From Methanothrix sp. (GTDB lineage Archaea; Halobacteriota; Methanosarcinia; Methanotrichales; Methanotrichaceae), in NCBI GenBank assembly GCA_011391755.1, contig JAABPZ010000012.1, forward strand, positions 1 to 9,068: 9,068 nucleotides of DNA. Direction: 5' to 3'. Numbering within the stretch: position 1 is the stretch's first letter; every line of letters starts with the position of its first letter. Below, piece after piece: positions 1-5,479 of the stretch. A program made the translations under genes and the position numbers. Below the pieces are notes generated by a model. That model had not been told where the DNA came from. It saw only the letters and a list, made by a program, of their open reading frames with translations, and made no database searches.

Positions 1-13
1 GCATCTTCTCTCC

Positions 14-409
14 ATGAGCCTGGTGCTGGCAAGCTACTTCAGGTACAAAGGAGAGTTTGATCAAAAAGCGATGAAATCGATCATCAGGGACTGCTTCTAC
101 GAGTATTACTGCGCTTTGACCAAGAGGCCGTCCAGGCTCGATGAAGTCATTGACTGGGATGCTCTGGCCTTGCGAATGGTCGAAGAGATGGGATTTGACA
201 GATGCAGCAGTGACGATGAGACGGATCCAGGCGGACCGCACCTTGGCATCCCGAGGGGACCTTTTCCAATACCGGAACTGATAAAAGCCATTCACATTAT
301 TTCCGTATTCTCAGTAATGCAGATGCAATCCGACTTGCAGGCTTGTTGGTGTCATGACAAGCGCAGAGATTGCATTCCACCAGTTCACCAGTCTCGCAAT
401 ACCTCTTGA
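14..409 (+). CDS. uncharacterised protein, possibly 5'-partial
   Basis: I do not recognise this protein. The frame is open from base 2, so it may be the 3' part of a gene that starts outside the window; the first ATG inside is at 14 and has no clear ribosome binding site. The first ~95 residues look protein-like: soluble, acidic and mixed in composition (for example KSIIRDCFYEYYCALTKRP, then DWDALALRMVEEMGFDR). The last ~37 codons run antisense over the 3' end of the convergent dtxR gene by 113 bases and look less natural. Either the true protein is shorter or broken, or this is a rare long convergent overlap. There are no membrane segments or metal motifs. Function is unknown, and a spurious frame remains possible. 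Confidence 0.35.
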   Translation: MSLVLASYFRYKGEFDQKAMKSIIRDCFYEYYCALTKRPSRLDEVIDWDALALRMVEEMGFDRCSSDDETDPGGPHLGIPRGPFPIPELIKAIHIISVFSVMQMQSDLQACWCHDKRRDCIPPVHQSRNTS

Positions 410-815
410 AGTTCTCAATCCAAAGCGGTTCTGACTGAGAAAGGCCTACGAACTGAACGAACCTTTCCAGCCTTTCCATGGTCTCCCGGCCCACATGGTG
501 CTCCATCTGGCAGGCATCCCGCTCCGCCACACACCTGTCCACACCGATGATCTCCAGGAAATCAGCTATAGCTCTGTGTTTGCTCTTCAGCTCCAGGGCC
601 AGACTCTTGCCGGAGTCGGTCAAAGTGGCTCCAGCATAGGTCTCATAATGCAGGAGGCCCTCCTTTTGCAGCTTCTTGAGCATCTCTGTGGCCGAGGAGG
701 GTTTCACCTTCATCTCTGAGGCGATCTTTCCCGTAGAAGCACGACCCTCTCGGATCTCCAAGGCATAGATGATCTCGATGTACTCTTCAATGGTCTTCGG
801 TCTCATTTTACTCAT
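297..815 (-). CDS. DtxR/MntR-family metal-dependent transcriptional repressor
   Basis: This 172-residue protein is a cytoplasmic regulator that binds DNA when loaded with Fe(II) or Mn(II). Residues ~5-60 form the winged helix-turn-helix (TIEEYIEIIYAL, then KIASEMKVKPSSATEMLKKL). Residues ~65-135 are the dimerisation and metal-binding domain, with candidate ligands His80, Glu98, Cys102, Glu105, His106 and His107 in ERDACQMEHHVG. Cys102-Glu105-His106 match the spacing of the primary metal site in classical DtxR. The C-terminal SH3 domain of DtxR is absent; instead there is a short cysteine-rich tail (Cys140, then CNLCACH at 148-154). The start ATG overlaps the feoB stop in ATGA, so translation is probably coupled. 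A second ATG three codons in is possible. As the third gene of the feo operon it most likely represses that operon through the two palindromes upstream of feoA. Confidence 0.9.
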   Translation of the reverse strand: MSKMRPKTIEEYIEIIYALEIREGRASTGKIASEMKVKPSSATEMLKKLQKEGLLHYETYAGATLTDSGKSLALELKSKHRAIADFLEIIGVDRCVAERDACQMEHHVGRETMERLERFVQFVGLSQSEPLWIENFKRYCETGELVECNLCACHDTNKPASRIASALLRIRK

Positions 816-2524
816 CCTAACAGAGCAAATCGCATGGCTCCTCCCACCAGCAAAGCCGTAGCAACCATCACAGCAATGGACTTCATAGTATCTCTTATTC
901 CCAACTCTTTAATCATTACGGCGAATGTGGCAACGCAGGGGAAATAAAGGGAGAGAACGGTAGTGGCAATGACCAGCTGCCTCGGATCCAAGCCCAAAGG
1001 TAAAAGCATTCCCACGGCGAGGTCCTTTCTAAAAAATCCCACCAGGAGAACGGCCACAGCTTCCCCAGGAATCCCCAGCCATCCTTCCATCAGAGGTGCG
1101 AAGACGATTCCCATCCATTCGATAACGCCCGTAGCATAAAGCACATTGACCATCAGCACTCCCAGGAACAGGAAGGGTATGGCCTCCGATAGGAACCATT
1201 TGATACGCATCCAGGTCTTCTTCAGGACCATGAAGATATTTGGCCTCCTGTAGGGAGGTATCTCCAGGAATATCTCCGGGCTTACTCCCCGCACGACTTT
1301 GTTCAGAAGCAGACCTACTGCTACATATATCACGGCCAAGGTTGCAAAGACCGAGGCCACATAGCTCAGACCGTATGGTCCAAGGACGCCGAAGATCATA
1401 GCGGATTTGGCAGTGCAGGGCACGGCTAGGCCCAGGAGAGTGGCAGAGATGAAACGCTGCTTCTTGGTCTCTAATGCTCTGGTGGACAATGCTCCGGGAA
1501 CATTGCAGCCAAGGCCCAGGAAAAGAGGCACGATGGCATGGCCGTGCATGCCCAGCCTATGAAATACATTGTCCGACAGAGTTGCCATTCTTGGAAGGTA
1601 TCCAGAGTCTTCTAAGAGAGCGAGCGCCAAGTAGAAGCCCACTATGTAAGGAAGGACCATTCCCAAAGGGACGTAGATCCCCGTGGTAAGCACTCCCATG
1701 GACTGAATGTAGTCGATCTCACCGTCTATGAGCCCGCCTATGAGCAGGTCGTGGAGCAGTCCTGGCCCCAGCCAGTTGCTGATGCTCATGGCCAGCGGAC
1801 GGTACAGCTCAAAGAGGGGTTCAAAGAGATTGGAGATCAGGCCTTCACCTATGAACCTCACCACCCAGAAGGTGGCGAAGATCACCATGAGGGCAATTGG
1901 AGTGCCGGTGAGTGGCTTGATGGTGGCTTGTGATAGCTTATCCCATGCAGTGGGATGCCTGTGAGTTACTTTCTGAATCTCCCTTGTCAAGCGGCCTATC
2001 TCCATCCACATCTCTTCTTCGCTATGCACTTTAGTCTCGGTCGGAGTGCTCGCATCTTTTAGCCGATTGACGAGTCCATTTATCCCTTCGCCAGTCAGAG
2101 CGACTGTGGTAACCACCGGCACCTGCAGGAGCCTCTCCAGGCCTTTCGTATCGATCGTTATGCCCGAGCGTTCAGCCTCATCCCACATGTTCAGTGCCAC
2201 AATCATGGGCTTATTTTTTTCCAGGAGCTGCAGGGTCAGGTAGAGGTTCCTTTCCAAATTGGTGGCATCTACTACATTTATGACCAAGTCGGCCCATCCC
2301 AATACCTCAAACGCTACCTCTTCTGCTCTACTTGTCGGCTCCAATGAATAGGTTCCTGGTGCATCAATCAGTTCCACCAGTTCCCCTTGCAGGCAGGCCC
2401 TTCCTCGCGAAAAGTCCACAGTTGTTCCCGGATAGTTAGAGATGATAACATCTGCTCCTGTCAGCCGAGAAAAGACCGCGCTCTTTCCTATGTTCGGATT
2501 TCCCATCAGAACTATCCTCTTCAT
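812..2524 (-). CDS. feoB: ferrous iron transporter FeoB
   Basis: FeoB imports Fe(II) across the cytoplasmic membrane. Residues 1-160 form the GTPase domain: G1 GNPNIGKS (8-15), switch region NYPGTT (30-35), G3 DAPG (54-57), and G4 as NMWD (112-115) instead of the usual NxxD with a smaller third residue. A short linker (~165-205) stands where the GDI helical domain normally lies, so that domain is reduced. From ~208 there are many hydrophobic spans carrying the FeoB gate signatures: GCNVPG (339-344), VPCTAKSA (368-375), and FPCVATFA near 528-535. The protein has 570 residues, at the short end for FeoB, and no cysteine-rich C-terminal tail. Its start codon overlaps the feoA stop (ATGA) and its stop overlaps the dtxR start (ATGA). 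The whole unit is therefore one tightly coupled transcript driven from upstream of feoA. Confidence 0.95.
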   Translation of the reverse strand: MKRIVLMGNPNIGKSAVFSRLTGADVIISNYPGTTVDFSRGRACLQGELVELIDAPGTYSLEPTSRAEEVAFEVLGWADLVINVVDATNLERNLYLTLQLLEKNKPMIVALNMWDEAERSGITIDTKGLERLLQVPVVTTVALTGEGINGLVNRLKDASTPTETKVHSEEEMWMEIGRLTREIQKVTHRHPTAWDKLSQATIKPLTGTPIALMVIFATFWVVRFIGEGLISNLFEPLFELYRPLAMSISNWLGPGLLHDLLIGGLIDGEIDYIQSMGVLTTGIYVPLGMVLPYIVGFYLALALLEDSGYLPRMATLSDNVFHRLGMHGHAIVPLFLGLGCNVPGALSTRALETKKQRFISATLLGLAVPCTAKSAMIFGVLGPYGLSYVASVFATLAVIYVAVGLLLNKVVRGVSPEIFLEIPPYRRPNIFMVLKKTWMRIKWFLSEAIPFLFLGVLMVNVLYATGVIEWMGIVFAPLMEGWLGIPGEAVAVLLVGFFRKDLAVGMLLPLGLDPRQLVIATTVLSLYFPCVATFAVMIKELGIRDTMKSIAVMVATALLVGGAMRFALLG

Positions 2525-2778
2525 TCTTTCACCTCCACGAGGATCCTTTGGGCTATGCCACGTCCTATAGTTATCTCTCGTCCGTCTACCTCCACTACGA
2601 GAGGACCCGCGAAGGGATGAACTGCAACTATCTTCAAACTCTTTCCTTCCCTGATTCCCATAGCCCTCAACCTTCTCTGAAACGATGAACCGTGGTCAAT
2701 AAGTCTTACTACTGTGGCCTTTGTACCTTGTTCCAGGCATGTGATGGGTGTTTCCATTTCTATCACTGTTTTGGTCAT
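2521..2778 (-). CDS. feoA: FeoA family SH3-like protein
   Basis: FeoA is a small cytosolic SH3-like beta-barrel protein that partners the G domain of FeoB during Fe(II) uptake. The 85 residues show the family pattern: an opening with TPITCLEQGTKATVVRL, the central RRLRAMGIREGKSLKIV turn, and the closing VEVDGREITIGRGIAQRILVE. There is no membrane segment. It is the first gene of the feo operon and overlaps feoB by 4 bases. The start ATG at 2778 has no Shine-Dalgarno sequence; the expected transcription start near 2790 would leave a leader of about a dozen bases, so the message may be close to leaderless. An in-frame ATG seven codons later is a less likely alternative. Confidence 0.92.
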   Translation of the reverse strand: MTKTVIEMETPITCLEQGTKATVVRLIDHGSSFQRRLRAMGIREGKSLKIVAVHPFAGPLVVEVDGREITIGRGIAQRILVEVKE

Positions 2779-2785
2779 TTGAATT

Positions 2786-2838
2786 TTTTAGGCATACCTA
2801 AAACAATGCTTATTAATTAATTTTTCGGCTTACCTAAA
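2786..2838 (-). promoter_or_regulatory. feo operon promoter with two DtxR-like operators
   Basis: Two copies of one palindrome lie upstream of feoA. Box 1 (2786-2803) reads TTTTAGGCATACCTAAAA, with perfect 7-base arms around CATA. Box 2 (2823-2838) reads TTTCGGCTTACCTAAA, with one arm mismatch. They share the core GGCnTACCTAA and their centres are 36 bp apart. On the minus strand the AT-rich AATTAATTAATA between them (about 2811-2823) fits a TATA box, with CCGAAA just upstream as a possible BRE. Box 2 then overlaps the BRE side and box 1 overlaps the likely start site. The TTAGG/CCTAA arms resemble the consensus of DtxR/IdeR sites. Repression by the DtxR protein encoded in the same operon is inferred. 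Confidence 0.75.
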
Positions 2839-2840
2839 CC

Positions 2841-3026
2841 ATGAATCTCCGAGTGGTGGTGGAAAATTCAGCTTGTCAGACCAACGCAAGTATGTGGTCC
2901 TAGCATGGGCTCTGCATCTTCACGTAGATGGATCTGGGATCTGACAAAAGGAAAATCCTCTGGCTGCAGGATGCTTTGGGCGAGAGATGTCGGCTTCTAG
3001 CAGTGGGTGACTCAATACAGCTTTAA
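2841..3026 (+). pseudogene. remnant of a metallo-beta-lactamase-fold protein, internal deletion
   Basis: One frame of 62 codons runs from ATG 2841 to TAA 3024-3026, broken by TAG at 2901-2903 and 2925-2927. The start (MNLRVVVENSA, then HGLCIFT, then KRKILW) resembles the N-terminus of metallo-beta-lactamase-fold proteins of the dihydropterin phosphate synthase-like group. The end (GERCRLLAVGDSIQL and stop) resembles their C-terminus. All that should lie between, including the HxHxDH metal motif, is missing; the junction is probably just after ILW (~2970). Full-length relatives have roughly 250 residues or more. The start sits right behind feo operator box 2, so the gene was probably divergent from feoA and perhaps metal-regulated. 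The family assignment comes from short end motifs only. Confidence 0.5.
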
Positions 3027-3042
3027 AAGGAAGGTAGAAAAA

Positions 3043-3298
3043 ATGATAGCTTTCGGACCCGTGCCCTCCCGGCGACTGATATGAAGGAGATAGCTTCGAT
3101 CTTACGGGCAATGTGGAGAGCGACATTCTCTCCATTGCCGCCGTTCACCCCATGAGAGAGGCGGCAGTCATAAAAATTTTGCAGCAATCCCAGGAGAGCT
3201 GGGAGCTTGTGCAAAGGCGGATCGATCAGGGAAAGCTCATCAAGACTGAATATATGGGCAACAATTTTTATCTGAGGCGGCCTCAGAGGCAAAACTGA
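3043..3298 (+). pseudogene. remnant of a radical SAM protein (COG0731-like), internal deletion
   Basis: After a Shine-Dalgarno-like AAGGAAGG, ATG 3043 opens MIAFGPVPSRRL and stops at TGA 3082-3084. FGPVPSRRL is the N-terminal signature of archaeal radical SAM proteins of the COG0731 type. In another frame, from ~3083, the sequence reads FDLTGNVESDIL, then HPMREAAVIKIL, then NNFYLRRPQ, and ends at TGA 3298. This is the matching C-terminal domain of the same family. The central barrel with the CxxxCxxC cluster motif is absent, and the two ends are out of frame, so no working enzyme can be made. The junction lies near 3078-3085. A GTG at 3113 could in principle give a 61-residue tail peptide. 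The remnant lies 16 bases behind the metallo-beta-lactamase remnant, as in a former operon. Confidence 0.6.
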
Positions 3299-3316
3299 AT
3301 AATCAGAACAGCAAAG

Positions 3317-3595
3317 TCACCAGCCCCAACCAGTCCAGTAATACGTGGTTCTCACGGGGCCGTAGACATTAGCAGCCCACCAAGGATCGAAGGCATTGTA
3401 GTACACGGGCGCATACCAGTTATGGTAGCCCACTGCCGGGTAATTATAATAGTATGCAGACGGGTGCCACCAGCCCGAATAGTGTACATTGGCAACTCCA
3501 TGTGGAGAGAGCCATTCATGATGTGGAATAGCTACTGCTGTGCTCATGAGGCAGAGAAGGCCGCATGCTAATATCAGGATTCCGAGTTTGACCAT
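3317..3595 (-). CDS. small secreted Trp/Tyr-rich protein
   Basis: I know no family for this protein. From ATG 3595 it has 92 residues. Residues 1-22 form a typical Sec signal peptide: a Lys near the start, a hydrophobic LGILILACGLLCLM core, and a probable cut after AVA. The 70-residue mature part is extraordinary in composition: 9 Trp, 12 Tyr and 6 His, no Cys, and only three charged residues. It has patches such as GWWHPSAYYYNYP and ends YYWTGWGW. It is probably exported to the cell surface or sheath. The frame is open to an ATG at 3676, but that would bury the signal peptide behind 27 residues, so the inner start is preferred. GGAGG lies 13 bases upstream of it, and AT-rich sequence near 3630-3650 could hold the promoter. 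The stop faces the radical SAM remnant 18 bases away. Confidence 0.7.
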   Translation of the reverse strand: MVKLGILILACGLLCLMSTAVAIPHHEWLSPHGVANVHYSGWWHPSAYYYNYPAVGYHNWYAPVYYNAFDPWWAANVYGPVRTTYYWTGWGW

Positions 3596-3685
3596 GCTAA
3601 TTTTAATTCCTCCAAAGAATGCTGCGTGTTCCCGCATAAAAAGATAATTTTCATCTAGGCTTCGCCTTAAACTCATATGAATAGA

Positions 3686-3946
3686 TCATGCTACTGATCG
3701 TAACTTTTCAATCCTCTCTTTAACCAAGAGAAGCTCTTCTTCCAGTCTCCTGGCTACGTCCTCCAGGCGGCTCTTTTCCTCAGTTGCCGTTGTCTGGCGT
3801 GGGATCCCATACGCGGCAGGCATAAAAGCCTGCCTGGCAGCATTGTACCGCCCCATTCGTATTCCTCTGCCGCAGCAGCCAAATCCGTTCGCTCTATTCG
3901 CCCCAGAATTCATCCACCAGGGCCCGGTGCAGTCTCCCCAAGGCAT
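3686..3946 (-). CDS. DUF5320 family small protein
   Basis: This 86-residue protein opens with MPWGDCTGPWWMNSG, a variant of the MPxGDxTGPxGxG start of DUF5320 proteins, followed by a Gly/Arg-rich part with Cys-Cys (GFGCCGRGIRMGR). The last ~30 residues (EEKSRLEDVARRLEEELLL onward) are a strongly predicted coiled coil. The family's function is unknown; its members are usually found near DUF134, Mrp/Nbp35-type ATPases and NifX-like Fe-Mo cofactor proteins, as here. The cysteines (Cys6, Cys24, Cys25) could bind metal or an Fe-S cluster, but this is inference. An AGGTGA ribosome binding site lies seven bases before ATG 3946. It is divergent from the DUF134 gene and shares the intervening promoter region with it. 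It is transcribed from the 21-bp element at 3969-3989. Confidence 0.8.
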   Translation of the reverse strand: MPWGDCTGPWWMNSGANRANGFGCCGRGIRMGRYNAARQAFMPAAYGIPRQTTATEEKSRLEDVARRLEEELLLVKERIEKLRSVA

Positions 3947-3968
3947 TTCTATTTCACCTAATTACTAA

Positions 3969-3989
3969 CTTATGAGATTATATACTTAA
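3969..3989 (-). promoter_or_regulatory. promoter element of the DUF5320 gene, near-copy of the mrp promoter
   Basis: Read on the minus strand this starts TTAAGTATATAATC and ends TCATAAG: a TATA box directly followed by CTCATAAG. It matches 19 of 21 bases of the element upstream of mrp (4487-4507, plus strand), in the same orientation relative to its gene. It leaves 22 bases to the DUF5320 start. The plus-strand reading TTATATACTTAA could also serve as the TATA box for the divergent DUF134 gene, whose start is 51 bases away. The CTCATAAG half, adjacent to the TATA box, is a candidate operator, possibly for the DUF134 protein itself. Confidence 0.6.
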
Positions 3990-4040
3990 ATGTTTCTATA
4001 GGGCAAATTAGAAATACAGGCTTTGCACTATGAGATAATT

Positions 4041-4490
4041 ATGTGTCCCTGTCGAGGAAGAAGGAGGGGAAGACGCTGGATATCAGAGGTTCCAACCGTT
4101 TCATGCTTCATGCCTGAGGGCTGCCCCAGGATCGAAGCAGTATCCATAACTTTAGAGGAGCTGGAGGCGGTGCGGCTGGTGGACCTGCTTGAGCTGGACC
4201 AGGAGGAAGCGGCTTTTTACATGGGCATCTCCCGCAAAGCCTTCTGGAACGATCTGATGAATGCCAGAAAAAAGATCGCTTCCGCCCTGGTCTATGGGAT
4301 GGGGCTTAGGATCGAAGGAGGCAGCTTTGCCCTACGGGGAGGAGATGGCTCGCAAGTGATGGAGGAAAAGTCCAGCCAGCATGAAATGCAGCTCATGGAA
4401 AGGGAGCTGGCACTTCTCCGATCGCGACTGGAGCGCCTTAGCTCCAAGCTTGCTGATTTAAAGGCATCGGACAATATTAGCAAAGATTAA
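4041..4490 (+). CDS. DUF134 family helix-turn-helix protein with C-terminal coiled coil
   Basis: This is a probable DNA-binding protein of 149 residues. Residues ~5-50 carry the DUF134 pattern (RRRGRRWISEVP, then LEELEAVRLVDLLELDQEE). Residues ~52-83 form a sigma70 region 4-like helix-turn-helix (EEAAFYMGISRKAFWNDLMN), and LRIEGG closes the domain near 89-94. Residues ~110-142 are an added coiled coil (MERELALLRSRLERLSSKL); plain DUF134 proteins are around 100 residues. Four cysteines lie in the N-terminal 28 residues (2, 4, 22, 28), a possible metal or Fe-S site. The frame is open to a TTG at 4023, but ATG 4041 gives the family-like MCPCRGRRR start and is preferred; only weak GAG lies before it. 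It precedes mrp, from which it is separated by a second promoter. Confidence 0.82.
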   Translation: MCPCRGRRRGRRWISEVPTVSCFMPEGCPRIEAVSITLEELEAVRLVDLLELDQEEAAFYMGISRKAFWNDLMNARKKIASALVYGMGLRIEGGSFALRGGDGSQVMEEKSSQHEMQLMERELALLRSRLERLSSKLADLKASDNISKD

Positions 4491-4512
4491 ATATATGATC
4501 TCATAAGCTCTT
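4486..4512 (+). promoter_or_regulatory. mrp promoter with shared TATA/CTCATAAG element
   Basis: ATTAAATATATGATC is a good archaeal TATA box and is followed by CTCATAAGCTCTT. Bases 4487-4507 match the DUF5320 promoter element in 19 of 21 positions. The TATA part overlaps the stop codon of the DUF134 gene. The expected start point about 25 bases on, near 4517-4520, leaves a leader of roughly 40 bases before ATG 4559. The TTTTTT at 4511-4516 could also help end the upstream transcript. Confidence 0.6.
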
Positions 4513-4558
4513 TTTTCGGTTGAGAAGAAAAGTGAATTACATATACAATGGTGTTTAC

Positions 4559-5461
4559 ATGAGTGCATCCCCATCAAATGATACCGGCAAAGAGAGCTGC
4601 GAGGGCCTTTGCAGTTCCTGCGCCGACAAAGGAAGCTGTGATGACCCAAGAGCCCGGCAAAAAGAGACAGTAGACCGCATGACCCGGATCAAGCACAAGA
4701 TCGTGATAGGAAGCGGAAAGGGGGGCGTGGGCAAGAGCACCGTTACCGTAAATTTAGCCGCCGCACTGCAAAGCAGGGGCTTTAAAGTGGGCATCCTGGA
4801 CGCAGACATCACCGGCCCCAATATCCCCAAGCTGCTGGGAATTGAGGACCAGAAAATGATGGCTGGCTCCGAGGGGCTCGAGCCGGCTGATGCCGCCGGC
4901 ATCAAGGTTGTCTCCATGGCCCTGCTCCTCAAGAGCCGGGACTCGCCCGTGGTCTGGCGCGGCCCCATGAAGATGTCCGCCTTAAAGCAGTTCGTATCCG
5001 ATGTCAACTGGGGCGACCTCGACTTCCTGCTGGTGGACCTGCCTCCGGGAACCAGTGACGAGCCCATCAGCGTCGCTCAGCTCATCACAGGCCTGGATGG
5101 AGCCATTATTGTCACCACTCCGCAAGAGGTGGCATTGCTGGATTCCCGCAAGGCGGTGAACATGTTCCTCATGATGGATGTGACCATGCTGGGGATAATT
5201 GAGAACATGAGCGGACTTATCTGCCCCCACTGCGGAGGACGGATCGAGGTCTTTAAAACAGGGGGCGGGGAGATCGCATCCAAAGAATTAAACGTACCGT
5301 TCCTGGGTGCCATACCTCTGGACGCGGAGATCGGAAGACTGGGCGATCAGGGCATAGCCTTCGAGAACAGAAAGACTGCTGCCGCAGTGGCCTTTGAAGG
5401 AATAGTCTCCCGTATTTTGCAGAGGCTATCAATAAGTGCCATGACCGAAAAATTTAAATAA
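4559..5461 (+). CDS. Mrp/Nbp35-family Fe-S cluster carrier ATPase
   Basis: This 300-residue cytoplasmic P-loop protein assembles or carries [4Fe-4S] clusters and passes them to apo-proteins. The N-terminal Nbp35-type cysteines are Cys14, Cys18, Cys21 and Cys27 (CEGLCSSCADKGSC). The deviant Walker A is GSGKGGVGKST (51-61), with switch I DADITGPNIP (81-90) and Walker B LLVDLPPGTSD (157-167). The bridging-cluster CPHC motif is Cys222/Cys225 in MSGLICPHCGG. All key residues are present. The frame is open to a TTG at 4520, but ATG 4559 gives the expected start and has GGTG five bases upstream. It follows the DUF134 gene and shares a promoter element with DUF5320, a common neighbourhood for this family. 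It could supply the radical SAM enzyme downstream and other Fe-S proteins of methanogenesis. Confidence 0.93.
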   Translation: MSASPSNDTGKESCEGLCSSCADKGSCDDPRARQKETVDRMTRIKHKIVIGSGKGGVGKSTVTVNLAAALQSRGFKVGILDADITGPNIPKLLGIEDQKMMAGSEGLEPADAAGIKVVSMALLLKSRDSPVVWRGPMKMSALKQFVSDVNWGDLDFLLVDLPPGTSDEPISVAQLITGLDGAIIVTTPQEVALLDSRKAVNMFLMMDVTMLGIIENMSGLICPHCGGRIEVFKTGGGEIASKELNVPFLGAIPLDAEIGRLGDQGIAFENRKTAAAVAFEGIVSRILQRLSISAMTEKFK

Positions 5462-5479
5462 TTACTCGTATAAGCTCTT
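5453..5479 (+). promoter_or_regulatory. possible third, diverged copy of the TATA/ATAAGCTCTT element
   Basis: TTTAAATAATTACTC followed by GTATAAGCTCTT resembles the mrp promoter: an AT-rich TATA-like stretch, a CTC, then ten identical bases ATAAGCTCTT (4503-4512 and 5470-5479). It overlaps the mrp stop codon, as the mrp element overlaps the DUF134 stop. If real, it would start a transcript into the gene-poor 5480-5889 stretch. The similarity is partial and AT-rich. Confidence 0.3.

Noticed and set aside
2901..2927. In-frame TAG codons in the MBL remnant (and at 5678) read as pyrrolysine or recoding
   Set aside because: The MBL gene has lost its middle, so the stops are decay. mcrA itself ends in TAG, no pyl gene or insertion signal is seen, and Methanothrix is not known to me as a pyrrolysine user.
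3023..3292. Minus-strand frame of 89 codons over the radical SAM remnant
   Set aside because: The plus strand here matches both ends of a known family. The minus frame has no start signal or recognisable motif.
4555..5067. 170-codon minus-strand frame opposite mrp
   Set aside because: It lies wholly inside the well-supported mrp gene, is Ser/Pro/Leu-rich, and has no start signals.
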